From positions 1 through 44,891 of IMG/VR virus record IMGVR_UViG_3300010938_000066: 44,891 nucleotides of DNA. The stretch is one strand, 5' to 3'. Positions 22,843 to 31,995 of the stretch are shown here, one piece after another. This DNA is from a virus. The notes under the pieces were generated by a model that was given only the letters and a program-made list of their open reading frames with translations, had not been told where the DNA came from and did not search any database. Positions within the stretch are counted from its first letter, which is position 1; every line of letters starts with the position of its first letter. A program made the position numbers and the translations under genes.

Positions 22843-23601
22843 CTAAACAGGCCTATATGAACCGGTGCCTCCACCACTATATGAAACCCCAGGCATGGGC
22901 TGATAAGTCTGTGGTTGCGTATAGTATGAATAGACCATGCTTGGTATTTGAGAGGCCAGTGCGGCCCAAGGCTGTTGGGCGGCTTGAGCAGCCTGCCCAT
23001 ACATACCCATCAGGTTCTGAAGTCCCGTCATGGCCCCAGGCAGCATAGCTCGCCCAGAGGAGGCTGTCTGCAGGCCCTGCCCCAAAAGGGTATTAGCAAT
23101 ATCGAAAGCCTTACCCATATTGGCTAACGTCTGCTCAGCCTCTGTCGCCATAACTTGAGAGAGCACCCCATACTTACCAGTCAGGCCCCTTTCCCGTAGA
23201 TCCCTAATCATAGCCTCAGCGGCTGGCCCTTCAATACCTCGACGGGCAAGATCCCTTCTTAGCCGGTCCTCTTCAACATCAGTCTGCTGCTGAACACCCA
23301 AGAGGGCCCGAGTAACCAATTCAGGGGGCATTTGGAAAGGCCCCATAAGCTGCTGCAAAGTCCCGAGAGTGATTTCCTCAATGGGTATCTGTCCCAGAAG
23401 ACCTGCTTGTCTACTAACCAAGGCCTGCTCGTAGGGAGCATAAAGGGACTTGTATTGCCCCAATAGGGCATTGATAACATCAGTATAAGCCTTGGCAGTT
23501 TTTGCTTGAGCTTGTTGGGCAGGTCGGGCAGCAGCCTGGCCAATAGCACTGGAAGCTACACTACCCAGAATACTTCCTAGAATGGGAAGAAGTATGCCCA
23601 T
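22843..23601 (-). CDS. Ala/Gln-rich ejection protein candidate, gp14-like (252 aa)
   Basis: The N-terminus is a Gly/Ser-rich hydrophobic helix (GILLPILGSILGSVASSAIG), then long Ala/Gln-rich helices, ending in a Tyr/Gln/Gly-rich tail. This composition and the position next to two large internal proteins resemble T7 gp14, which inserts into the outer membrane during DNA ejection. The assignment is by context and composition. Confidence 0.55.
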   Translation of the reverse strand: MGILLPILGSILGSVASSAIGQAAARPAQQAQAKTAKAYTDVINALLGQYKSLYAPYEQALVSRQAGLLGQIPIEEITLGTLQQLMGPFQMPPELVTRALLGVQQQTDVEEDRLRRDLARRGIEGPAAEAMIRDLRERGLTGKYGVLSQVMATEAEQTLANMGKAFDIANTLLGQGLQTASSGRAMLPGAMTGLQNLMGMYGQAAQAAQQPWAALASQIPSMVYSYYTQPQTYQPMPGVSYSGGGTGSYRPV

Positions 23602-23604
23602 AGC

Positions 23605-24285
23605 TTAAAACCCCCTGAATTCACGGCTCAAGGTTTCGCGCCGCTCTTGAGGTGATAATATATCCCGCTCAACCGCGCGTGAAGGAAGAGGAGGAGCAGT
23701 TCCGGGAACCGGTTGGGGAAGAGGTAGACCCATACCCGAAAATTCTCTCATCTGTCCGGGCCACCCCAAGAATCCAAAGGGACCTCCCATACGGCCATAG
23801 AGCGACCCTAGCATTCCTCTTGCTACATCTAGGAGATTGCCCGGGGGTCGCCCCAAATTCTGAAACTGTTCAACAGCACGAGCCATATCAGCTGGATTCA
23901 TTGTGCGGCCAAGGCCCTGGAATTCAGGATTGAAGAGAGCTTGATGAATTAACTGAGCGATATCAAGGCCCGGCGGCTTTCCTAAAAAGGTCTCAGCGGG
24001 ATTAGGTCCTGCTCTCTCTGAGAGGATACGACGAATTTCGTCGAGTGATGGTGGTGTTCCTATATGCATCGTGCTATCGCCCCAGTTGGGGTTGCCCCAA
24101 TAAAGGCCGGGTGGTAGAGGAAGATTAGAGCCGGACGTAATAGCTGGCCTAAAATAGCCTTCGGGAAGATTGGGCAAAGCATAGCCGGGCATAACAGCTG
24201 TCCCAACATAGCCTCCTGTAGGGCGTTTTACCATATCATATGCACGTTTCATCATATCTAAGTTTAAAGCAGCAAAGACACTCAT
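23605..24285 (-). CDS. Virion protein of unknown role (226 aa)
   Basis: The start at 24285 (MSVFAALNLDMM) is chosen for GGGGGG about 6 nt upstream; an in-frame start at 24333 lies inside the previous gene without a site. The protein is Pro/Gly-rich, with many short turns (PEGYFRPAITSGSNLPLPPG) and few long helices. Family not recognised. It lies between the nozzle-like and gp14-like genes. Confidence 0.55.
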   Translation of the reverse strand: MSVFAALNLDMMKRAYDMVKRPTGGYVGTAVMPGYALPNLPEGYFRPAITSGSNLPLPPGLYWGNPNWGDSTMHIGTPPSLDEIRRILSERAGPNPAETFLGKPPGLDIAQLIHQALFNPEFQGLGRTMNPADMARAVEQFQNLGRPPGNLLDVARGMLGSLYGRMGGPFGFLGWPGQMREFSGMGLPLPQPVPGTAPPLPSRAVERDILSPQERRETLSREFRGF

Positions 24286-24296
24286 AGTAATCCCCC

Positions 24297-26141
24297 CTAG
24301 TTCTTGCCGTAAGGCCTTTCCAAGTAGCCCCAAATGATAAATCCATGTAGCTCAACAGCTTGGGTGCCAGAAATTCTTATTTTAAGAGTTTTTCCTACCA
24401 ATCCAGGCGGAAGTCTTATACTTTTTGGTGCATCTGATAAATCTATAAAAGTAACGTAGCTTTTTCCACTACCAAAAGCTGGAAGTGGATTGGCATCTGG
24501 AGGTACTAGGGGCGTTCGCCATCCGGCTAAAGCTTTGGGTCCACTATCTCCATCGACAACAAGATTCACAAAAATGGAAGCAGCTTGAGGAGGAGCGATA
24601 ATCTCCAATTCTCTAAATCGTTTAATGGCTTTTATAAATCCAGGTCCCCGAGGCGTTGCTACTGTATAACCAGAAATTAAGTCCTTTTCCAAATACCAGT
24701 ATGGCGGACTGTCTATATCAGTATAGCCATTACCGGGCCAAGTTGCCAACCGCGAATTGTTGGGGCTTCTGTTAAGTATAAACCTATTAATTCCTCCTTC
24801 ATCAAAAGCACTAATTATGAAATCAGATGACCAAGAATATATTTCCCATTTGGTAGTAACTAGATCATAGGCCAATGTCAAGTGGTTGGGGAGAGAGAGT
24901 AGGTATCTGCCCCCTCCAAAGGCCGCTACGGCCTGTCTTTTTGTTTCTAGGGGAAGTGAGTCAAGAATTCCACGTATTTCATTACCAATGTATTCAATCT
25001 TCCGACCATCAAACATACGTACTCCATCATCTGCTAACCAAAAGACAACACCCTCAACCGATATTACTGAATCTGGGGCAATTGTCCCTTTCTTGGCTAT
25101 AGGGAGCAATGTAAAATCTATGGCACTTTCCCCAAGAAGTATATAGGCCTCCGTATCCTTTAAGATCAAGAGTATGCTGCCGGTACTGGCGATCGCTTGG
25201 ATCTTACCTGAGCCCCCTACAATTATTACGTTCTTGGCATCCCAACCCTCTGGCTCTTGAAAATTACTGAATAACAACTCGTTACCATCGAACCCAAAGA
25301 GCCGTTGCTTATGCTCAACTATACCTTGTAAGGTTGCTCGGGGCGGGTCACGATCGAAACCTAAAGATTCTCCTAAAGCGGAGTCAGCCACATTATCGGT
25401 AAAAGTAGTCGTGGTATTATCGTTAATTTGGCCTACAAATCTCCATTCAGAGACAACGCCACCTATCCGATAAATATTTCTTTTTATTACCTGAGGATCG
25501 GTACTAATAGGTATGTTTGTAAGGTTAGCCTGCTGGTTGGTTAAGGTTAACTGAGCACTAATAGGACCGGGGGAACTTTCGTGGGTAGCACTCTCAAATG
25601 TCACTCGCCACTGATACGAGCCGCTTAGATTACCAGAAGGCCCCGCAGACACAGTAGGTGCCGTACTAGGAGAGGTAATCCCGACCTTTGTTGCAATACT
25701 GAGATTATCTTTGCGGAGCTTAATGGGGGCTGTTTGTCCATTGACTCCAATAATCAGATTTTTCTGTGAAACAGTAGCAAAACGAGTTTTAGCGGCTGCC
25801 CAAGCATAAGGCAAGGTAACAGTACTAACTACACCCGAATCATCAATTACCTTCCAGCTGACTGGGGACTCATTTAAAACCACAACAGTCCTAGGGCCAG
25901 TAGAGGTAGCATTGGAAAACCGACCTAATCCTAGAATAGCTCCTGATAGCGCGGGCCCTAAGAAGTCTCTACCCTTACTGAGGAATACAGCACCAGAGAT
26001 CTTTCGCCAATCCAGGTTACGAATATCCGTTAATACGCCTGGATTTATAATGAAGGGAGAAGTCCAAGTATCAAGGCCCTCCAAAGGAAGGGCGATAATC
26101 AAAGGCTCAAGATCCGCTGAACGAGAGATTTCCCTAGTCAT
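24297..26141 (-). CDS. Tail nozzle / tubular-B-like protein (614 aa)
   Basis: Long beta-rich protein with propeller-like repeating strands (EHKQRLFGFDGNELLFS, LIILKDTEAY-type, GVVFWLADDGVRMFDGRKI). This order of motifs is typical of podovirus tail nozzle proteins (T7 gp12 type) and related stabilisation proteins. It follows the adaptor gene, as in podoviruses. The start at 26141 shares the A of the preceding stop (TAATG). Confidence 0.65.
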   Translation of the reverse strand: MTREISRSADLEPLIIALPLEGLDTWTSPFIINPGVLTDIRNLDWRKISGAVFLSKGRDFLGPALSGAILGLGRFSNATSTGPRTVVVLNESPVSWKVIDDSGVVSTVTLPYAWAAAKTRFATVSQKNLIIGVNGQTAPIKLRKDNLSIATKVGITSPSTAPTVSAGPSGNLSGSYQWRVTFESATHESSPGPISAQLTLTNQQANLTNIPISTDPQVIKRNIYRIGGVVSEWRFVGQINDNTTTTFTDNVADSALGESLGFDRDPPRATLQGIVEHKQRLFGFDGNELLFSNFQEPEGWDAKNVIIVGGSGKIQAIASTGSILLILKDTEAYILLGESAIDFTLLPIAKKGTIAPDSVISVEGVVFWLADDGVRMFDGRKIEYIGNEIRGILDSLPLETKRQAVAAFGGGRYLLSLPNHLTLAYDLVTTKWEIYSWSSDFIISAFDEGGINRFILNRSPNNSRLATWPGNGYTDIDSPPYWYLEKDLISGYTVATPRGPGFIKAIKRFRELEIIAPPQAASIFVNLVVDGDSGPKALAGWRTPLVPPDANPLPAFGSGKSYVTFIDLSDAPKSIRLPPGLVGKTLKIRISGTQAVELHGFIIWGYLERPYGKN

Positions 26142-26914
26142 TACCGACCCCAATATCCTCGGTAGTCATAAGGTTGCACTACCTGCTGTAGGTCTCTTTG
26201 CAGGCTTCGCCTCCATTTTTTAGCTAGGGCCAAAGCATTTTCGTGTAAAGTATTTAGAGAAGCAGCTAATTCAGGTTTATCATCCGAAATTAGGGTTAGC
26301 ATGGCCACTCCAGCTGCAAGACCTTCTTCAAATTGCTTGGGAAAAACCAAGTCTGCGGTGTCATTAGCCGGTGTATCAGGTATAGCAAAGCCCTCGATAC
26401 GAATGGGATAGGCTGCCGCCGGAGGCGGCACGAGCCCCAATTGTCCTCCACGAACAAAGTAGAGCATTCTCTTGCCTCTTTGGAAAGGCCCAGCGGTAAT
26501 CGGTAAGCCTCCCGTAGGCATTCTCGTAGTAGCATCGGGTAGAGTTATGGAAGGAAGCCTTCTCCATGTTTCATCAAAAATTCGCCTAGCCTCTCCCTCC
26601 AACAAGGCAATAGTTGTAGGAGCTACTCGATTGCCATTCACGTAGACCCGAAAAATACTGCCCAGATCACCTGGAAGAGAATATAGGTCTTGATCGGCTA
26701 CTGTAGTGTCCTCCCAAGCAGCCTCGGGCCATTGAAGATCAATTGCCCATCGATCCCGATATACAGAGAGAAAGAAGCTATTAAGATCCGTGGTGTCATA
26801 GGAATCCCCAGTTTTTTCCCGAAGCTTTGAGCGGGCAAGAGCGATGACATTGCCCCTAGTAGCTGCATTACCTGTGACAAATGTATAAAGTGTTCTAGTC
26901 CAAGTCATAGTCAT
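26141..26914 (-). CDS. Head-tail adaptor-like protein (257 aa)
   Basis: Reads like the podovirus tubular-A/adaptor family: helical N-terminus (VIALARSKLREKTGD, TDLNSFFLSVYRDRW), a characteristic DQDLYSLPGDLGSIFRVYVNG strand pair, then a beta domain and a C-terminal helix. Such proteins dock under the portal and hold the nozzle, which is the next gene. The start at 26914 is not backed by a strong ribosome binding site; MTW two codons later is possible. Confidence 0.65.
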   Translation of the reverse strand: MTMTWTRTLYTFVTGNAATRGNVIALARSKLREKTGDSYDTTDLNSFFLSVYRDRWAIDLQWPEAAWEDTTVADQDLYSLPGDLGSIFRVYVNGNRVAPTTIALLEGEARRIFDETWRRLPSITLPDATTRMPTGGLPITAGPFQRGKRMLYFVRGGQLGLVPPPAAAYPIRIEGFAIPDTPANDTADLVFPKQFEEGLAAGVAMLTLISDDKPELAASLNTLHENALALAKKWRRSLQRDLQQVVQPYDYRGYWGR

Positions 26915-26917
26915 CCC

Positions 26918-27688
26918 TTATACTAGTTGTAGTCCACCGCCTCCACTGCCCTGATATCCTCCAGGTTCTGTTCCCGTACCTCCTCCTTGATCTACTCCAG
27001 CTCCTTCGCGCTCTCTGCCAGAAGCGGGAGCACTTATTTCTGCAGTACTAACAAGATCCAAGGAGGGCGCCTCATTGACCTCATGACTGAACATTCGAAT
27101 CATCCCTATACGAGTGAAAAGAACTGGAACATCTCGATTCCAATAGCCGTCACCCACACCCATATCAATATCATACTCTAGCCGTAACTTAAGATTAGTA
27201 TAAGTATGTATTCCGGGACTGGCTGGCCCAGTTAGATAATCATAAGAGGCGGCGATACCTCCGTTGAGAGAGGCAAATAATTGTTTATTTCGCAGAAAAA
27301 CTCCGGTAGTAGTGACATCGCCTAGGCCAGCAGACCGAAATCGAAACGAAGCAAATGTTAAAACAAACTCCCATGATATAATTCTCCCTCTAGGAACTTG
27401 AATAGACCCAAAGGGAAATATTTCATCAATAGTAACTCGATAAGTCGTAGGTGCCTGCAACGTGCCCGTTCCCGCAGGGTTCCAAGAGAGTGTTAATGTA
27501 CCAAAGTGAGCATAAAATACGGTAGTATAGGCCTTGAGCCAGGCCCCCTCTCTTTTAGCCCAAAAGCCATAAGTATTCTCCGGTAAAACCTCGCCAGAAC
27601 CCCCCCACTCAAGCCCGCTAATATCTCCAAACCGGGCTACAAGATTGCCATCTTGATCATAAACATGAAAGCCCCAACGATTAGGCAT
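26918..27688 (-). CDS. Beta-rich virion protein (256 aa)
   Basis: The body is beta-sandwich-like (WGFHVYDQDGNLVARFGDISG, TYRVTIDEIFPFG) with a Gly/Glu-rich low-complexity tail (GGGTGTEPGGYQGSGGGG). It is probably a tail or fibre-associated protein by position. TAATG junction with the preceding gene at 27688. Family not recognised. Confidence 0.6.
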   Translation of the reverse strand: MPNRWGFHVYDQDGNLVARFGDISGLEWGGSGEVLPENTYGFWAKREGAWLKAYTTVFYAHFGTLTLSWNPAGTGTLQAPTTYRVTIDEIFPFGSIQVPRGRIISWEFVLTFASFRFRSAGLGDVTTTGVFLRNKQLFASLNGGIAASYDYLTGPASPGIHTYTNLKLRLEYDIDMGVGDGYWNRDVPVLFTRIGMIRMFSHEVNEAPSLDLVSTAEISAPASGREREGAGVDQGGGTGTEPGGYQGSGGGGLQLV

Positions 27689-27957
27689 TAGGTGTCCTCC
27701 CTACCCATACTAACTCGCCGGTTTCCATTGCTGTCTTTAATTACTATGCGCCTATTTACTCCATCCAATTCAATGGCAGGTTGGTCTCCCTGGCCCAAGC
27801 CTACAAGAACTGTTATATTACCGGCACTAAGTTTATCGGCTATTAGGCTTACTATTTTCTTATCGGTTGCAGAGGCGGGATAAGGGTTAACTCCTTCACC
27901 GTAATAAAAATCTAGAATACCTATTCTGCCATAGGGTTCGCCAACTTTTGAAATCAT
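27688..27957 (-). CDS. Short tail-fibre-like protein (89 aa)
   Basis: Contains an LDGVNRRIVIKDSNGNRRVSMG stretch of the kind found where phage fibre heads or connectors present strands. GGAGG precedes the ATG at 27957 at a long spacing (13 nt). The following gene overlaps its stop. About 110 nt upstream (27958-28069) hold no gene or clear signal. Family not recognised. Confidence 0.55.
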   Translation of the reverse strand: MISKVGEPYGRIGILDFYYGEGVNPYPASATDKKIVSLIADKLSAGNITVLVGLGQGDQPAIELDGVNRRIVIKDSNGNRRVSMGREDT

Positions 27958-28069
27958 CTTGTTTTAAAACCCTCCTACGGAGCCAAATATATTAGGTAAA
28001 ACACGCTACCAGCCCCACGGCGTCGATCGTGCGCTGTTCGGTCCTGGGCATCTCGCTTCCCGCCCTTTC

Positions 28070-29542
28070 CTACTCTATGTCATCCCGATACCCTACCACC
28101 ATAAGGGTCCAGGTCCCCCCGGCTAGGGTGCCCATCTTCAGGTCAACCTGCTGCGAGGCGTTGGCCTCCACGGTGAATGGTATCAGGCCTCCACCTCCCG
28201 CTGTGCCCGTCGCGTACCCGGCAACCCTCTTGCCCGTCGTATAGGTGGTTCCCGTGGGGCGGTAAAACAGGAACGCCTGTCCAGCAGTCGTCGTGTTCGC
28301 GCCCCTAACGGCGATGTCTACGAAGCGGGAAGTGGGGGGCACGAACGAGGCGAGAGAATAGGTCGCAAAATTGGCGGTCACGTTGCTTACGTCCAGGTCT
28401 CCGTCTGGGATGTATATCAGCTGGCTCCCGCGCTGCACAAAAGGTATGAAGTTGCTCGACCCGTCATTCCTCACCGCCCCCACGCGACGCTTGAACGTGT
28501 AACCCTCGGGCATCGTCGGGTCCGTCGAAGACGCTGACAACAGGGCGGCAACGGTGGCGGTTGTCGGGTTGTAGATGACCCAGACGAAGTACCAGGTGTT
28601 CGCCGCTTCGGTTCCGGTGTCCAGCCCGTTGGCGCCCGAAACGGTGATGTCCGCTGTCACAGATACATTCTTCAGGAGTTTCGAATTATCCGACGAGTCG
28701 AATACAATGATGAACGTTGCAGAAACATCCACTTTAGATGCTGGTGTGGTGTTGTTTGTTTTGACTAGGAGTTGATAATACGAAGGCCAAACAGCAGCAG
28801 CATTATCAACGTATTGTTTAGTAGCAGCCTGAAGAGCGGCTGTAGGATCTGACGCCAGTGTCACTGTTTCAGTAAATGTTGTAGTCCCAGCGCGGAGGTT
28901 CTGTGCGCGCAGGACTTCTGTGCCGCCGGGGTCGGTTCCGATGATGGCCGAAGGTGCAGTCAGTGTTGACGTACTAGCTAAAGACCCTGTGCGAAAGCTC
29001 TGTGCACGCAGAACTTCAGTTCCCCCTGGATCGGCTCCAACTACGGCAGATGGTACGGCTAGTTTTCCAGTGCTATCTTGTCGTAAGAATTCAGTCCAAG
29101 AGATGGGATTTGCACCAGCATCTGTCCGCAAAAACCTAAGGTAATCATTAATTGAATTCAGCTCTAGGGCCCAAGCAGATTTAGTAGTATCGATTCTATT
29201 GTATTGTCCAGTCCTTCGATTATAAAAAGCATTAGAGAGCTGAACCACTTGAGCATCAGAAACCCCAAACCCTCCTCTTTTGACATCAACAATTGTGACA
29301 TCTTGTATAAGATATGGAGAAACACCACTTCCCTCAACTTTTACAACATAATCTCCATCAGGAGCATAAAAGCTAAACCGGCCTTGGGCATCACCTGAGA
29401 AAGGATTGTCTTTAATAGTAACACCTTCATCACTATAAATAGTGGCAAGGGTGGCCCCATCATCATGATAAACAGTTATAGTTGGATTAGGGATTGGCAG
29501 CCCTGTGGAAGAGTTAATAGCCACATTCTCAAACTTTCTCAT
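28070..29542 (-). CDS. Tail fibre protein (490 aa)
   Basis: N-terminal residues about 1-75 form a carboxypeptidase-regulatory/BppU-like beta domain (GLPIPNPTITVYHDDG, DGDYVVKVEG) common at the anchoring end of phage fibres. A shaft follows with two near-identical repeats, PSAVVGADPGGTEVLRAQ and PSAIIGTDPGGTEVLRAQ. The C-terminal part (from about residue 270) is a beta-rich domain, probably receptor binding. DNA for this part (28070 to about 28720) is visibly richer in G+C than the 5' part, suggesting an exchanged tip. AAGGAGG precedes the ATG. Confidence 0.75.
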   Translation of the reverse strand: MRKFENVAINSSTGLPIPNPTITVYHDDGATLATIYSDEGVTIKDNPFSGDAQGRFSFYAPDGDYVVKVEGSGVSPYLIQDVTIVDVKRGGFGVSDAQVVQLSNAFYNRRTGQYNRIDTTKSAWALELNSINDYLRFLRTDAGANPISWTEFLRQDSTGKLAVPSAVVGADPGGTEVLRAQSFRTGSLASTSTLTAPSAIIGTDPGGTEVLRAQNLRAGTTTFTETVTLASDPTAALQAATKQYVDNAAAVWPSYYQLLVKTNNTTPASKVDVSATFIIVFDSSDNSKLLKNVSVTADITVSGANGLDTGTEAANTWYFVWVIYNPTTATVAALLSASSTDPTMPEGYTFKRRVGAVRNDGSSNFIPFVQRGSQLIYIPDGDLDVSNVTANFATYSLASFVPPTSRFVDIAVRGANTTTAGQAFLFYRPTGTTYTTGKRVAGYATGTAGGGGLIPFTVEANASQQVDLKMGTLAGGTWTLMVVGYRDDIE

Positions 29543-29557
29543 ACTTGTATTTCCTCC

Positions 29558-30976
29558 TTAAGCTAGATAAATAAAGGCTTTTGGTGAAGTGCCCGACAAC
29601 TCAGCATATAGGCCCTCTCCTGAATGCAATATACCTATAGACCGTTCTCTGCCAATAAGTTTATAGCCAATGCTTTCATCTACAGGAGCCGTGCCCTCAA
29701 AAATCTGCTTTTCAGGAATGCCTTGATTTCCAGCATACAACTTCAGAGTTCCACTGACAACTATTATTGCAGAGATTCTAACTAGTCCTGAAAGTATAAT
29801 AGCTGTTCCAACACCACTTAGTGCTATAACATTCCGCACTTGCCAAATTGAAATACCTGCGCCACTAACATCAGGAATTTGAAACTCTGTCCAAGAAATC
29901 CTGCCTCTAGCGGTTAAAGCCGGTATTTCAAGTTCAAACCAAGAAGCACGTCCCTTGGTCGGAGCTATCGGGGTTTCTAGCTCAACCCACGAAAGACGAC
30001 CGCGGGTTGGTGATATGGGAGTCTCGAATTCAACCCATGAGAAGCGTCCTCGGGTAGCCGTTAATGGTACTTCTAACTCTGCGAATGAAAGCTGTCCTTG
30101 TGTTGGTGAAGCTAAGCTGGGAACTTCAAGTTCTAACCAAGATGTTCTCCCGCGTGTCGGTGCAACAGGAGCCTCAAACTCAACCCAAGAAAAACGTCCA
30201 TGAGTGGGGCTGAATGGTGTTTCAAATTCAACAAAAGAAATTCGCCCTTGAGTTGCCTGAAATGGAACCTCAAGTTCAATCCATGATAATCGGCCTTTGG
30301 TCGGTACGAATGGCGTTTCAAATTCAGACCAAGAAATCCTACCTTTCGTTGGAGACGCAGCAAATGTTAATATGGCCGGGCTTTCGAGATACGACGCGGC
30401 ATCGGCGGTCGTTGTGTCGGTAACATCTGTTGTGCCGTTAAAGAACAGTGTGTTTGTGTATGAGGCCGCCATGCCCTGAACGGCGTGTGCCCAAAATTCC
30501 AGCACAAGCACGTCGCCCGCTTGGACGGCGATTGACGATCCACTAAACGTAAGAACTTGCCCATCTTCCGTTGTAGCCCATTCAACACCTAATGCCGTAT
30601 CCGAGTCATAGATATATCCAACAACAGACGACGTACCGGGGCGCCATACATAAAGAGATACAATGGTGAACGTGTTGGCGTTTGTGTTTGATTCAGACGT
30701 GGCGACGGCCAGCGTCCATGTTTGGGCCGGAATTGTTTGGGCGGCTAGAGGGCCTGACGTGAAGCGCGCAATATATAAATCCTGGTGAGCCGTCTGGGCT
30801 AGCGAAGTAATAGCCTTGCTAACCTGCGCGGTTCCTTTCGTTGTTAAAAGTGAGAGATCTTCAAAACCCGCGCCGGAATTGCCTTTGAATGTTCCGGCAG
30901 GAAGGGCAGCAGATTTTTCTCCCGCTGTTGGAGTATTTGCTGCGGTAACATTACGGAGGTAAAGTCGAGTCGGCAC
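29558..30976 (-). CDS. Repeat-containing fibre protein (472 aa)
   Basis: Starts at GTG (GGAG 7 nt upstream). Residues 1-207 form a beta-rich domain (TWTLAVATSESNTNA, GDVLVLEFWAHAVQG) like viral jelly-roll fibre heads. Residues 209-370 are ten tandem repeats of 16 aa (one of 18) with consensus PTxGRxSWxExExP. Residues about 380-472 are a beta domain homologous to the separate gene at 33004-33318, both ending KAFIY-x-A. The build (head, repeat shaft, shared end module) suits a trimeric fibre or a capsid decoration. I know of no named family. Confidence 0.7.
   Translation of the reverse strand: MPTRLYLRNVTAANTPTAGEKSAALPAGTFKGNSGAGFEDLSLLTTKGTAQVSKAITSLAQTAHQDLYIARFTSGPLAAQTIPAQTWTLAVATSESNTNANTFTIVSLYVWRPGTSSVVGYIYDSDTALGVEWATTEDGQVLTFSGSSIAVQAGDVLVLEFWAHAVQGMAASYTNTLFFNGTTDVTDTTTADAASYLESPAILTFAASPTKGRISWSEFETPFVPTKGRLSWIELEVPFQATQGRISFVEFETPFSPTHGRFSWVEFEAPVAPTRGRTSWLELEVPSLASPTQGQLSFAELEVPLTATRGRFSWVEFETPISPTRGRLSWVELETPIAPTKGRASWFELEIPALTARGRISWTEFQIPDVSGAGISIWQVRNVIALSGVGTAIILSGLVRISAIIVVSGTLKLYAGNQGIPEKQIFEGTAPVDESIGYKLIGRERSIGILHSGEGLYAELSGTSPKAFIYLA
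29867..30352 (-). repeat. Ten 48-bp coding tandem repeats
   Basis: Ten units encode PTKGRISWSEFETPFV-type 16-mers; the fifth has two extra residues. Positions G-R, S-W/F, E and E-x-P are conserved while flanking residues alternate in hydrophobicity (F/L, I/V), as in beta-solenoid or beta-strand stacks. The units differ in DNA, so they are old or under protein-level selection. Confidence 0.85.
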
Positions 30977-31271
30977 GATCTAGCTCCACATATGTAAACG
31001 GGCAACAATCCCGAAATTCGGGCGTCACGGGAACATCGAGTTCGCTATCGATGCGTTCTCTACCCAGAAGATGTTTCAATTCTTCTAGATGTTGGGAGTC
31101 GCGGATCTGAATGGGACCATCAGGGGTAGAAATAACAGCACCTATTAAACAGAGTCCCCAGCGATAGCAGACTCCCCAGACTTCCCACCGACGACCATCT
31201 CGTCGGCGGTAGCGGACATATCCATTTCGTCGTTCTTCAATCCACGTATCTGGATCTGCGGTGGGAAGCAT
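30951..31271 (-). CDS. Hypothetical protein in the fibre cluster (106 aa)
   Basis: An aromatic and Arg-rich N-terminal part (RRNGYVRYRRRDGRRWEVWG) precedes a small alpha/beta stretch. It overlaps the next gene by 26 nt and starts 4 nt after the previous one; no clear ribosome binding site is seen, so coupling is likely. Family not recognised. Confidence 0.55.
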   Translation of the reverse strand: MLPTADPDTWIEERRNGYVRYRRRDGRRWEVWGVCYRWGLCLIGAVISTPDGPIQIRDSQHLEELKHLLGRERIDSELDVPVTPEFRDCCPFTYVELDRADSTLPP

Positions 31272-31274
31272 TTA

Positions 31275-31721
31275 TTAAGGTCGATTGACAATAAACCGAA
31301 AATAGAGTGCTGTATAGTCTGTAATGGAATCCGCCTCAGCCGCTGAAAGCGTGTACTCACTAGTTGTCCAAGTTGTGCTTGTCACCCCAGTTCTAGACTG
31401 GCTGGCAATTAGCGTCCCTTGGGAAGCCTCAGAAACATAACCTTGGCGGAGCTGTTGCGTGAAATCGATAGCTTCTTGGTTATTCAAGTCTACCGAAGTC
31501 CGCATCCGAATAATATGCCCTACCGAAGAGTTCGGATCGACAAGGTTAGAGATTTGTGTCACATACACGGCATTTGTCGGTGAGGCCGGGCTTTTAATAT
31601 AGTCATTATCGTCCGGTGTTACCTCATCAATCGCCGTATAGATATTAGTCGAGCCGCCCGCTTGATCAGTAAATCCACCGGGGTTGTTAGTATCTGCGGA
31701 GGGTCGCCCAAACTGTGGCAT
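31275..31721 (-). CDS. Phage structural protein, beta-sandwich-like (148 aa)
   Basis: Pattern common in phage virion gene clusters: Gly-rich N-terminus with TAIDEVTPDDNDYI, then SVGHIIRMRTSVD and, near the C-terminus, YTLSAAEADSITDYTALYFRF. This suggests a jelly-roll/lectin-like domain on a fibre or capsid. AGGTGATGG precedes the ATG at 31721. Exact role unknown. Confidence 0.6.
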   Translation of the reverse strand: MPQFGRPSADTNNPGGFTDQAGGSTNIYTAIDEVTPDDNDYIKSPASPTNAVYVTQISNLVDPNSSVGHIIRMRTSVDLNNQEAIDFTQQLRQGYVSEASQGTLIASQSRTGVTSTTWTTSEYTLSAAEADSITDYTALYFRFIVNRP

Positions 31722-31731
31722 GTACCATCAC

Positions 31732-31950
31732 CTACCTAAATTTTCGCCTACTACCCCAGGCATGGGTTCTCTCCCAAGCGTTTCTGGGGTGTCTCTTAAA
31801 CAGCTCTACTCCACCTACAACACTTACAGCTATTCGACGTTTCCCAAAGCATATCCCAAAACCTGGATTGGGATAAAACCGAATATACGTATCTCGACCA
31901 ATAGCAATAACTCGATTTAGGCTATTTTTCAAATCGGTCCAAAGACTCAT
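31732..31950 (-). CDS. Hypothetical protein (72 aa)
   Basis: Starts MSLWTDLKNSLNRV at 31950 with AGGTGAG about 4 nt upstream. An amphipathic helix is followed by an aromatic, basic beta region (FYPNPGFGICFGKRR). Family not recognised. Coding status is supported by operon position and spacing, not by homology. Confidence 0.5.
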   Translation of the reverse strand: MSLWTDLKNSLNRVIAIGRDTYIRFYPNPGFGICFGKRRIAVSVVGGVELFKRHPRNAWERTHAWGSRRKFR

Positions 31951-31961
31951 AACTCACCTCA

Positions 31962-31994
31962 CTAGGCGGCATAAATAAAGGTTGATACTCCACC
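31962..31994 (-). pseudogene. Possible remnant of a third end module
   Basis: Directly after the stop at 31996, in another frame, the minus strand reads GGVSTFIYAA then a stop. This matches the last residues of the two intact modules (KAFIYLA, KAFIYTA). With no start or upstream homology visible, it looks like a leftover of a lost copy, but ten residues could be chance. Confidence 0.35.
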
Positions 31995-31995
31995 T

